Assembly (NCBI GenBank): GCA_022539475.1
Contig: VCMS01000030.1
Coordinates: 372,001 to 436,000, forward strand
Origin: Gracilaria domingensis
Taxonomy: Eukaryota > Rhodophyta > Florideophyceae > Gracilariales > Gracilariaceae
DNA length: 64,000 nt
Reading direction: 5' to 3'
Part shown: one piece after another, positions 41,301 through 49,147 of the stretch
Position numbering within the stretch: position 1 is the first letter of the stretch
Layout of the letters: the number at the start of each line of letters is the position of its first letter
Notes under the pieces: model-generated
Seen by the model: only the letters and a program-made list of their open reading frames with translations
Database searches by the model: none
Told to the model about the DNA's origin: nothing
Position numbers and translations under genes: made by a program

Positions 41301-43645
41301 GGGCCCGCTCCATTTCTTTGTTTGACGTCGCTGACGTCAAATATATATCCGACGTCATTTTGGAGGGAATTGACACTAGCGCAAGGCGTCCATAGAGTCT
41401 CTGTTTCAGCTGTGGATGGCATCGAAGTGCCATGAACAGGTTTCTTGGCCTTGATATGGAACAGCATAGGTATATTTGGGCCCCTGTCAGTGGAGAAATG
41501 GCCAGTGCTGGAGGGGAAACCATTTTGAACAACGACACCATCATGAGAGACGGTAACTTCTCCTTCATTCAACACGGAACCTAAAGGTCGTGGTGGGAAA
41601 CTCTTCGCATACAATGTGTCCCAGTAGCTTTGCCTCTGCCCCTTAACAGTTTCCCTAAAAGCATTAAACTGTTTGGCCATCCTGTCCGTCATTCTTGTCT
41701 TTCGATCCTGAACAGTAGCCTCATCCACCATCTGTGGATCGTGAGAATGGTTAGAGTTGACTGCAACCAACCAACTATTAGAGTCCAATGTAGGAAGCGA
41801 CACCACAATACTCGATGGGCATTTGTTCTTATGTTGTGGACATCGAAATCGCGCAGTCAGAAGACGTCCATCGTGCTTAGAACGCTTTCGAACGTACCGA
41901 AAGTAGTGTAGAGTGTACTGGAATCCAGTCCGCTGTTCCATTGATGAAACAAAATCCATCACATCCTTCGTTTCGCCAATGTAGTGTCCAGGACCACGTA
42001 CATCATTACGAGATAGCCTGCTATCCAGCTTAAAGGACCGTTCAATTACTTCTGACAACAATTCTTCCAGTAAGCTCACGACTAAGCTCTGTACCATACA
42101 GGGCTTTATCTCTCTCTTTCCTAACTGAAAATCAATAGGAGTTTCGAACCTCACTCTCGGTGTTGAAAGTCTTACAGGCATCTCTGGCAGGAGAGAGTTC
42201 TCATACTCCACCCTTGCGCGCACAATTGCGCGTACCTCCCTCGAGGTAAGCCTCCTGCCGGCGTTTATCTGAAATCCATCAATGCTAGTCATTGAAAGAG
42301 CAGACATGCTTCCAGTAAGAGAGCTCGTGCTTTCCATGACGTCATTTACGTGCACGGAGCTCTCAAGCACCTGCGTTTCAGGTTCACATGCATCACCTTC
42401 ATCCTCTTTTGAGCCCCCAATTCCCCCTTCCGAATCGCTCACACTATGTTCTTCAAAGCTCCCGCCATCATCAACGCTCACACATTCTGGACCCGCGTTT
42501 TCTTTCGAAAGAACGTCCTTCACCAAATCACAAGCCTCTCCAACAAGCAACGAAGTTTTAGCTACTTCACGATTCCTATCCCGACTTTTTTGCGCACTGT
42601 GTACCTTGCTGATCCCTACAAAGTCCCATCGCTTCAAAATAGTGTGTCGCATCTTCTTCAATCTCGTGAGACCATCTTTCCGCAGCTCAGAGTAGTGATC
42701 GCGATGTAGCAATCGGTAACTACCCAGCACCGATTCGGAGACTTCATCAGTTCCGTGGAACACGGCAGCCGAAAGAACCTGTAGCATCCTACTCTTTATT
42801 GCAGCCCAACGAATTCGTTCTGACAACATCTTTTTGTATCCAGACTTGTAAGTAGCTTTCGGAGAAAATCCAGTGTCAGCGGCAAACTCAGTTGCCATTG
42901 ATATGACATAGCACCCGCAACTGAATCCATCGCGTTGTCTTTTGTAACCTCTTACTGCTAGAAGATAGTTTTTGTTTGATACTACAGCGCTGCACGATCC
43001 ATTTAGAATTGCAAATTCGAACGCCTCTCTGAAGAATTCCAGTACCTCGGAAGGGCATTCGTAGCCAAGACTGTCACCAAAATACACAGTTGGCTTTTCT
43101 CGTCGACATCGAGACGAACCAATGTACTTCTTTCCCACAAGAACACCCCAGTGGTTACCGCTGATCAAAACAGGCACTAGAACTGTGTGTATTGCTACGT
43201 CTTCATCGCAACTGGCGTTCAATGTGAATGAATTTTTAAGTTGCTTTAGATACTGTTCTCGATCAGAAGGGTTGCATTTTAGGCGTCTTACATACCCTCG
43301 TAAAGCAACACCGGTGTCACATGGGCAAAAACAAACTCCTGGAGACGGTATCATGTCCATGAATGCTGAAGTTATCAAATCGGAGCATAACTGATCTCCG
43401 TCACTGGAGCTATGCACGAGCGAAATGGGATGTTCCTCGCTTTTTTCTGCGCGAACAATAGAATAAACGTGTTTATGTATGATAGAACACTTTTGCACGT
43501 TGTCTGTCACATTCAGCCCCGTTTGCCTCACTAAACGGGCATAAAACGATTTGCACATTGACGATGATTCTGGATCATCGTCATTTGCGGTGACCTTGTT
43601 AAGAACATATTGATCTAAAACAAAAGAAGGAAAATCTGGATTCAC
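38357..43645 (-). CDS. MULE transposase fused to an N-terminal Ulp1-like cysteine protease
   Basis: The 1,762-residue protein reads, in order: (1) a C48/Ulp1-like protease at about 150-250 with the full catalytic set H165 (GNHWGVLV), D191 (YFGDSLGY), Q237 and C243 (QRDGFSCGCYVIS); (2) a Ser/Glu-rich linker; (3) a FAR1/WRKY-GCM1-like zinc domain at about 580-640 (FRCPQHKNKCPSS ... NSNHSHDP); (4) a second one at about 940-1030 (KKCILKCRKR ... AKHNHPP); (5) the MULE DDE domain with candidate Asp at about 1143 (SVDCKAV) and 1204 (SMDQSTA), then SLDEWHLNQKQ; (6) a SWIM finger at about 1495-1510 (CDCRKTGSMGFPCRHI); (7) a basic tail with nuclear-localisation-like clusters (RPSKRKKSYTERFASKKRK). It would excise and reinsert the element; the protease may process SUMO-like tags on host or self proteins (inference). 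No stop or frameshift interrupts it. Confidence 0.95.
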   Translation of the reverse strand: MNPDFPSFVLDQYVLNKVTANDDDPESSSMCKSFYARLVRQTGLNVTDNVQKCSIIHKHVYSIVRAEKSEEHPISLVHSSSDGDQLCSDLITSAFMDMIPSPGVCFCPCDTGVALRGYVRRLKCNPSDREQYLKQLKNSFTLNASCDEDVAIHTVLVPVLISGNHWGVLVGKKYIGSSRCRREKPTVYFGDSLGYECPSEVLEFFREAFEFAILNGSCSAVVSNKNYLLAVRGYKRQRDGFSCGCYVISMATEFAADTGFSPKATYKSGYKKMLSERIRWAAIKSRMLQVLSAAVFHGTDEVSESVLGSYRLLHRDHYSELRKDGLTRLKKMRHTILKRWDFVGISKVHSAQKSRDRNREVAKTSLLVGEACDLVKDVLSKENAGPECVSVDDGGSFEEHSVSDSEGGIGGSKEDEGDACEPETQVLESSVHVNDVMESTSSLTGSMSALSMTSIDGFQINAGRRLTSREVRAIVRARVEYENSLLPEMPVRLSTPRVRFETPIDFQLGKREIKPCMVQSLVVSLLEELLSEVIERSFKLDSRLSRNDVRGPGHYIGETKDVMDFVSSMEQRTGFQYTLHYFRYVRKRSKHDGRLLTARFRCPQHKNKCPSSIVVSLPTLDSNSWLVAVNSNHSHDPQMVDEATVQDRKTRMTDRMAKQFNAFRETVKGQRQSYWDTLYAKSFPPRPLGSVLNEGEVTVSHDGVVVQNGFPSSTGHFSTDRGPNIPMLFHIKAKKPVHGTSMPSTAETETLWTPCASVNSLQNDVGYIFDVSDVKQRNGAGPVHGQNGMGQIKFGSQGIPTVDTICKEGDSLIPAVLSTTDQGELPDREELQMFELPENGESEDASKLIERFLFLDENEELPNELVLFSKREETGDGSLSSILEPQSPTEEAQASALAAGQEKLDVNSVFKAAVIAYFKSLELNAAGQDVVKEVRYISECLGYRLKCRTSIFVGEKCTATDQEGRNVEDSRVLKKCILKCRKRSEKQLCSFSLTIKTLTPEKEEDGRCYVGDFREAKHNHPPSMDHGGIRQLSAGMRSEALHMTNTLHMNLGDTVRFLSDKYGVPINVRSVRQMVGYNRSVTNPKDLECTKLLETLMALHEEDSQNKFSFSCDGQGRMTSVCWALKEWLEDYKRYGVLPGVSVDCKAVANRYGLPLFTINGRANDGFTLTYFMGFISGESEEDFTEILTRFKSMIPISPALISMDQSTACIAATEKVFETSFISLDEWHLNQKQMSNVVTWCATIGRPNWCDDMSRDLFNLRRSRSISSFITRRDEFHNRYFQGLTQKIPNWYSFLYTKRPYLLVACFRNAAVPRLFLFQGTGYTESSNAGYRAYILAKKVPFSAIPKQLKWLTSKRLAERNESRLRSMSPASSRFRSIRDCQLPLPPEILDYLIAEYTSYCLTKFKEISVVPSKNYVVSAACVLPISEVDWPELSADDEANIKSVAMFKITWSIHLLRKFDSPPPQERRTLTVLFARKDVESEELGDSELMVYCDCRKTGSMGFPCRHIVRCAMVYGEISQQHPSLKDVLDDYIEIEAFFDDYWKADSQEFGYLRVCSLRKEAKVLDLIELTEQMKSGLCSTIEQSDGNDVDSFLKQSAEQEVGSCVKWSDSYALFEQIKRVTSGMGPYAVDHFQNVLRISMESYNNGRLPSLSFFNQFKVGESSNPQNEMLRWEQSSRNVIQAPNRANVRPSKRKKSYTERFASKKRKIASKDDYTVDKDTGSINVSQGSQSRDGTDAPVSRLAITAAISKALDIIEQRN

Positions 43646-43784
43646 AGTTTGTTAGTGAATGTGGAAATGAACCATTTGTGGGGGATTTTCATACTTACCG
43701 AGAGCCATTTGTGACGGTATTGCAGTCAAGAAGTATTGTTTTTGGAAGACATACCGAAACAAAGAGCACTGAATAAGTGTTGTC

Positions 43785-43830
43785 GATGATGTCGTCGGCG
43801 GTGTCATCGACGGTGTCGTCGATGGTATTT
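43785..43830. repeat. Degenerate GTCGATGG/GTCATCGACG short repeats in the MULE leader
   Basis: Three or four imperfect copies of a roughly 12-bp GTCGTCGATGGT-like unit lie between the right terminal repeat and the transposase ATG. Confidence 0.6.
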
Positions 43831-43895
43831 CAAATTTGGGGCACGAACGACGTCGTTCATTTTGAGCTGTACACCAGTGACACTAGACTGTTCTC

Positions 43896-44105
43896 CTTCT
43901 GACTTGGCTATGTACGGTTGGGCGAAAGGAACGCGATGTTGAACCCCGCTGTACTATTGGGTTGAAGGCGTAATATGGGGAGGTGGTTGGTCGGGAGCTC
44001 GACCTGCTCTCAGGGCGCATTTATCAGGGTATCCAATGTTGAACCCCACTCCCTGATTGGAGGGGGGTCCTACGTCGGCGACGTCGTGTCGATTCGGCAC
44101 TTGCC
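43896..44105 (-). repeat. MULE right terminal inverted repeat, 210 bp
   Basis: Reverse complement of the left repeat except one A/G difference within the CATAACCAAG segment. It lies upstream of the transposase gene, so it probably contains its promoter. Confidence 0.97.
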
Positions 44106-44114
44106 CGATCTGCT
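44106..44114. repeat. Right 9-bp target-site duplication of the MULE
   Basis: CGATCTGCT, identical to 37888-37896. Confidence 0.97.
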
Positions 44115-44186
44115 TGGTTGGAGAAATCCTTGGATCAACAAGGCTCCTAGCTAGATGTCATCTCGCGGAAATCATCACTGACCTGA

Positions 44187-46208
44187 ATGGTGATAGACAG
44201 TCTTCTTCAAACGCGAACCTCCTTATATCTGCCAGTCCTCCGCTTGTCGAACGTGAGAGCAGCTGCCAATTTCTCACGGATTCATTCGGTTCCGAACATG
44301 GTAGGTACTGGTCGCAAGGTGAAACCAACGTATCCGGTTCAATCCGATATTGAAATTGCACAGTCGGTACCAATACAGCCTATATTCAAAATTGCCGATG
44401 GAGCTGGGATACTTTCAGAGGAACTAGTTCCGTATGGAACGACGAAAGCAAAGGTGTCATTGGCAGTTCGAGACCGTCTTGCGAGTTCTCCTGACGGCCA
44501 TCTCGTTATTGTAGCGGGCATTAATCCCACTTCCCTTGGCGAGGGTAAGAGTACAACGACTATCGGCCTGAGCCAAGCGCTGGGAGCGCATATGAACAAA
44601 AATGTGTTCACTTGCATCAGGCAACCAAGCCAAGGTCCCACTTTTGGTATTAAAGGGGGGGCGGCTGGAGGCGGCTGGAGTCAAGTCATTCCCATGGACG
44701 ATTTCAACTTGCACCTTACTGGAGACATTCATGCAATATCCGCAGCTAATAATTTACTCGCTGCAGCAATTGACACTCGTATACTTCATGAAAAGAATCA
44801 AACTGATGACGCGCTTTTCGGGAGGCTTTGTCCATTGAACCCGAAAGATGGCTCTCGTCGTTTTGCTCGCAATATGTTACCCCGTCTGAAGAAGCTGGGC
44901 ATAAGTACTACTGACCCCAATAAACTCACTCCAGAAGATATTTCGAAGTTCGTGCGTCTGGACATAAATCCGGATACAATTCAATGGAATCGCGTGGTAG
45001 ATGTGAACGATCGCTATCTTCGCTCACTAACGATAGGGAAATCCCCGACTGAAAAAGGCTACATTCGTGATTCAAGTTTCGATATCACTGTGGCATCAGA
45101 GATTATGGCAATTCTCGCTCTCGCAACCAGCCTCAAAGACCTAAGGGAACGTCTTGGACGCATCGTCATTGCTGAATCACACTCGGGAGAACTGATTACA
45201 GCCGAAGATCTTGGTGTTGCAGGAGCGCTCACAGTCCTGATGAAGGATGCATTAATGCCGAACTTGCTTCAAACCCTTGAGGGAACTCCTACATTCGTTC
45301 ACGCGGGACCTTTCGCAAACATTGCTTCCGGAAATTCGTCCGTAATAGCTGACCAGTTGGCTCTGAAGCTGGTAGGACCCGATGGCCTCGTAGTAACGGA
45401 AGCTGGCTTTGGGTCTGAAATCGGTCTCGAAAAGTTTGTACATCTGAAATGTCGCCTTGGAGGAGTGGAGCCTTCAGTGATTTTATTGGTTGCAACAGTT
45501 CGAGCTTTGAAGATGCACGGCGGTGGGCCTCCTGTTTCCGCCGGCACGCCTTTATCTTCAGTATATACTGAAGAGAACATTGACCTTGTGCGAAAGGGCT
45601 TCGCCAACTTGAAACGCCATATAGAGCATACGAAACAATACGGAGTGCCCGTCGTTGTTTGCTGCAACCGTTTTTACACAGACAGTGATAAAGAGCTTGA
45701 GTGCATCGTAAAGTTATCCAAGGACGCTGGGGCGTTTGATGCTGTCGTTTCGAACCACTGGGAGGAAGGGGGCAAAGGGGCCATAGATCTGGCAAATTCC
45801 GTAGTTAACGCAAGCAAAGTTCAGGACAAAAACTTCCGATTCATATACGAAGATGAGGATCCGTTGCGGAAAAAAATAGAAACCGTGGCACAGAAAGTCT
45901 ATGGTGCAAAAGGTGTCGAGTTTTCTGAGAAGGCAAGTGAAAGATTGGAACTGTACGAGAAGAAAGGGTTTGGTCAAATGCCAATATGCATCGCCAAGAC
46001 ACAGTACAGCCTATCAGCTGATGCATCTCTGAAAGGGGCACCGGAGGATTTTGTGCTTCCGGTTAGAGAAGTGCGATTAAGTGCCGGGGCTGGATTTGTA
46101 CTGGTTATATGTGGTAACATCCAGACTATGCCAGGATTGCCCACACGCCCATCCTACTATGACGTAGACATTGATACAGAAACTGGTCGAGTCATTGGCC
46201 TCATGTAA
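44187..46208 (+). CDS. FTHFS: Formate-tetrahydrofolate ligase, monofunctional
   Basis: The 673-residue protein makes 10-formyl-THF from formate, ATP and THF. It covers the whole FTHFS family: the ATP loop [16 protein letters not shown] (about residue 111-126), [71 protein letters not shown], and the C-terminal [13 protein letters not shown]. The monofunctional form is as in plants, unlike the trifunctional animal/fungal enzyme. Residues 1-37 ([20 protein letters not shown]) look like an organelle presequence; starting at the second ATG, 44298, would give a cytosolic form. The MULE lies only 81 bp upstream of the first ATG, so the original promoter is displaced by 6.2 kb or replaced by sequence in the terminal repeat. 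Confidence 0.96.
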   Translation: MVIDSLLQTRTSLYLPVLRLSNVRAAANFSRIHSVPNMVGTGRKVKPTYPVQSDIEIAQSVPIQPIFKIADGAGILSEELVPYGTTKAKVSLAVRDRLASSPDGHLVIVAGINPTSLGEGKSTTTIGLSQALGAHMNKNVFTCIRQPSQGPTFGIKGGAAGGGWSQVIPMDDFNLHLTGDIHAISAANNLLAAAIDTRILHEKNQTDDALFGRLCPLNPKDGSRRFARNMLPRLKKLGISTTDPNKLTPEDISKFVRLDINPDTIQWNRVVDVNDRYLRSLTIGKSPTEKGYIRDSSFDITVASEIMAILALATSLKDLRERLGRIVIAESHSGELITAEDLGVAGALTVLMKDALMPNLLQTLEGTPTFVHAGPFANIASGNSSVIADQLALKLVGPDGLVVTEAGFGSEIGLEKFVHLKCRLGGVEPSVILLVATVRALKMHGGGPPVSAGTPLSSVYTEENIDLVRKGFANLKRHIEHTKQYGVPVVVCCNRFYTDSDKELECIVKLSKDAGAFDAVVSNHWEEGGKGAIDLANSVVNASKVQDKNFRFIYEDEDPLRKKIETVAQKVYGAKGVEFSEKASERLELYEKKGFGQMPICIAKTQYSLSADASLKGAPEDFVLPVREVRLSAGAGFVLVICGNIQTMPGLPTRPSYYDVDIDTETGRVIGLM

Positions 46209-46955
46209 TGGCCAAGTTCTTGCCGTGGTAAAAGAGATTTCTTTAAGAAACTGGATGAGTGAACAGGTGGTTAAGGCTATGGAAAGAAGCCTGCGTTGAT
46301 GTGAATGACCTTCATTGAGAGCAAGCGCAGACAAAACATGTGATTGAAGAAATTATAGTGGAAGTGGTGCTCAAACGGAGGTGTACTCCTCTACTGTGTC
46401 CGTTATTGATTTCTTGACGATTCCTCGGTAGATGTCCCGAAAGCGTCAAAGCTGCTCGCAAAGCTTCACATCATAAGATCATGTGATACGTAGCCAAAAT
46501 TGTGTATACCAGCCCTTTGTCCAAACTGTTATAGTCATCATGGATGAATAGCGGAAAAGCATTTCGTTGGCTATATCCTTCCATCATCGTGGAAGCCTTA
46601 CGCATTTTCTCACGGATTGTGGAACCTCTGGGCTCCTACTAGTGGATAGTTTCTAGCGGTGGGAAGCGGCGAGACAACTACCTATGGAAACTAGTTATAT
46701 CCAGGCATAGATCAGACGGGCCATCCTGCTGCCTGACACAGGAATAGGTACATGTGCAGTCACTGGTCGAGTCATTGGACTCATGTATTGACCATATTTA
46801 TCGCTTTACAAAAATGAAACTCTTCAAGAACGAGATTAGGTGAACGGAAAGTGGCAAAAGCTTTGGAGAAAAAGCGATATATCCTATGATGGCTCCCTGA
46901 CAAAGATGTGATTGATGAAATTCCGATGGACGTATTTTCTCACCGAGGGGTAGAA
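46209..46955. other. Spacer containing a duplicated FTHFS tail
   Basis: Between the FTHFS stop and the TPR gene. No further gene; the right half is the diverged duplicate described separately. Confidence 0.5.
46690..46930 (+). repeat. Diverged duplicate of the FTHFS 3' end
   Basis: ACTGGTCGAGTCATTGG occurs exactly at 46182-46198 inside the last codons of FTHFS and again at 46762-46778. Similarity continues downstream (TCATGTA-TG; GATGTGATTGA-GAAATT near 46337 and 46907) and, more weakly, upstream to about 46690. The offset is about 580 bp. The copy has lost the reading frame. Confidence 0.75.
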
Positions 46956-47789
46956 TCAATCCAGAGCGCCCAAGAAGTGCCTTTTCACGACAGCATCAAC
47001 CTCATCTGGTCGCTCTTGTGCGCGAAGGTTGTTACTCAGACCATCGATAGCCACCCTTACATTATCATCGGAAAGCTTGTTCTTCCGATATACAGCTAAT
47101 GCGGACCTGTAGAAATTCTCGGCTTCAGCCAGACGGCCTTGGCGGTCAATGACAACGGCCATGTAAAGCAGCACATCTCCATACTTTCTCGCCGACCGCG
47201 CGTCCATCATGCGGTATATGTCAGCAGCACTACGCAAGTGATACTCTGCCTCCGGCGTAAGCCCCCTCTTGCTCAAGTTCTGGGCGTATTCAACATGGGC
47301 ATCAGCGTTGTCCGAGGTGCAAAACAGGCCGAACTTTGCTCTTGCATCAACTGCTTTCTCAAAGAACTCTCCAGCGCCATCATAGTCCGGCGGTATACAG
47401 CGCTGTAATGATCCAGCATGCTTCCTACAGAGATCGGCGTAATGGGCAGCTTCCTCAGCAGAGTTGATGTTCGGATCCATGAGTTTGGCAGCACCACGAA
47501 ACGGACGGAAGCTGGGGTCGGAATCAGAGTCAATATCGGACGGATCCGGCGACCGGCGCTGGGGCTTACGTCGAAAGCGGGCAGGCTTCTGACGATTTGC
47601 GGGACGGGTGTGATTGGCGTCGTCGACGTTCTCAGCGGTCTGTAGGAAAAGATCCTCGAACTCAGCCTTGCTTAGGGTGAAACCTTGCATCACATCCACA
47701 CCCGGGATTTTGACGGCGGTACTGTTTCGCACGCATCGGTCCTTCTCAATGTAGGACTGGCGATAGCCGGGAACAGCGGGGGTTGGCAT
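46956..47789 (-). CDS. TPR-repeat protein, function unknown
   Basis: The 277-residue protein has an N-terminal region without repeats (a basic, Arg-rich, acidic-Ser patch RRSPDPSDIDSDSDPSF at about 79-95) and a C-terminal helical half with tetratricopeptide repeats of kinesin-light-chain style: NADAHVEYAQNLSKRGLTPE, AEYHLRSAADIYRM, YGDVLLYMAVVIDRQGRLAE and AENFYRSALAVYRK (about 160-235). TPR proteins act as interaction scaffolds; the partner is unknown. Its 3' end comes within 30 bp of the duplicated FTHFS tail. Confidence 0.75.
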   Translation of the reverse strand: MPTPAVPGYRQSYIEKDRCVRNSTAVKIPGVDVMQGFTLSKAEFEDLFLQTAENVDDANHTRPANRQKPARFRRKPQRRSPDPSDIDSDSDPSFRPFRGAAKLMDPNINSAEEAAHYADLCRKHAGSLQRCIPPDYDGAGEFFEKAVDARAKFGLFCTSDNADAHVEYAQNLSKRGLTPEAEYHLRSAADIYRMMDARSARKYGDVLLYMAVVIDRQGRLAEAENFYRSALAVYRKNKLSDDNVRVAIDGLSNNLRAQERPDEVDAVVKRHFLGALD

Positions 47790-48289
47790 AATAGGGAAGC
47801 AGTGAAGACGCAGACGACGAAGAGGAAGAGAACGAAGGGAAGAACGATAGGAAGAATAAGATCACAAGCAGCGGGACAAGCTCCTCACCGGTTGCGCACA
47901 AAGAACTTATTATGTGGGGGTGGGGGCCACGCGTGGGCAGTGGCGACAACGGAAACGGCGCTTTTTAAGGTAAGGGCGCGAGGGCGCCAGACAGCGACGG
48001 CGGCGAAAGGTCATGGCGGACGACGAGATGGCCAGCTTGCGCCGAGGCGAAGGCAGCGGTTCGTTGTAGCGCGTATCGACGCAGAGGGCCGTTACAGACG
48101 CTCCGAGCGAGATGCAAATGAGACGAGCGTGTAACGGCCGCATGGCTGCCGCTCGGCGGCCTTTGGGCACGTGGCGGCGCCCGTTGCCGGCGCTGCGGCG
48201 CACTGGCGCGGCGGCACCGGCGCGCGGTGATTGGCTGCAGCTGTCCCACTTTTGCTTGAAATTTCGAACGTGCAGAAACTGCCAATCAT
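47790..48289. promoter_or_regulatory. GC-rich upstream region of the TPR gene
   Basis: GC rises at about 47900-48230. Many short frames occur on both strands, none convincing. It may also serve whatever is transcribed rightward at 48290-49120. Confidence 0.35.
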
Positions 48290-49120
48290 GCGCCAGTCGC
48301 CTGCCTCACTGCCAACGATTTCTGATTCGAATAGCCTCCGATCGATGAGCACCTCGCTTCTTCTGTCAGACCTGACGCGCCTCCTTTATCTACAAAGCCT
48401 TCCTCTGAGACCACCTTTGAGGTGGAGCTCCGCAACAAAACGGAAAGTGCGAAGCGCGAACAGATGGTTTGGAACAACGTATTGCATCCGCAACTGCGTC
48501 GCGCGCCGTGAATCGCAACCTGAGCCGCAGTACCAAGCGTATCCGCGCTGGTATCCGCGCCTCGAAGCTACGCAACTCACGGTCCGGAACCTCTGGCTAT
48601 TTACGCTCCATCGGGGCAGCAGGGCGTTGCCCCTCTCGTACACCTGTTTGAACACAAGCAACGGCACTGCCAGTGTCGATCGTTCATGCTTCATGCTAAT
48701 CATGCGACGCTGACCAAGATGATCTTGGTCACGGACCCACAGGACGGCTAAATCATCAAAAATCGGTCCGATGCGCCGTGAAACAGTTGGGTAACCGATG
48801 CCATATTATATGCTTTTCCGAGCAATGCCATCCACAACTGCGCTTGTCTTTTCGTTTCAGCAGAAAGGCTTCTAACATGATCTCGATCTTCACCGCAAAC
48901 CACGTCTGCAGCGGCTGCAGTCACTGCAGTGCAGTGCAGCCATGCCCGGTGTGGACACCCGGTCTGCTCTCGCCCGCAACATTCGCAACTACACGCACGA
49001 AGGTACCGAACTGCTTCGAGCTCCACCACGGAGTATACATGCTCAGCTCAGATCTCATGAAGGACCAACTGAAGTTATACATGAGCGTTGCGCGTTACAA
49101 ACTACACTGCTTCTAACCTA
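48290..49120 (+). other. Possible decayed or intron-split gene, unrecognised
   Basis: Several plus-strand segments look coding but lie in different frames: TTFEVELRNKTESAKREQMV (about 48409-48468), PLAIYAPSGQQGVAPLVHLF (about 48588-48650) followed by a stop near 48750, and a Cys-rich segment (HVCSGCSHCSAVQPCPVW) after a typical acceptor TTTTCGTTTCAG at about 48850-48862. I recognise none of them. It could be an intron-bearing gene or a pseudogene. Confidence 0.3.
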
Positions 49121-49147
49121 TCTGGCGGAGCCCTATCATTTTCCGCA

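Larger units (their letters stand above)
37897..44105. mobile_element. Autonomous Mutator-like element (MULE) with fused Ulp1 protease
   Basis: A 6,209-bp element bounded by 210-bp terminal inverted repeats (37897-38106 and 43896-44105) that by eye differ at one base, and flanked by a perfect 9-bp direct duplication CGATCTGCT, the hallmark of Mutator transposition. It holds one uninterrupted 1,762-codon gene on the minus strand encoding protease, zinc-binding domains, DDE transposase and SWIM finger. Near-identical ends, exact target duplication and an open frame all point to a recent insertion that may still be mobile. It sits between the decayed zinc-finger region and formate-tetrahydrofolate ligase. 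Confidence 0.97.

Noticed and set aside
37897-44105. Reading the MULE gene as a retroelement or host protease gene
   Set aside because: The 9-bp target duplication, long terminal inverted repeats, DDE and SWIM motifs fit only a Mutator-like DNA transposon.
48748-49029. Minus-strand segment resembling the end of a PH domain (SLSAETKRQAQLWMALL)
   Set aside because: The match is limited to one short motif, with no upstream beta strands of a PH domain in any frame.
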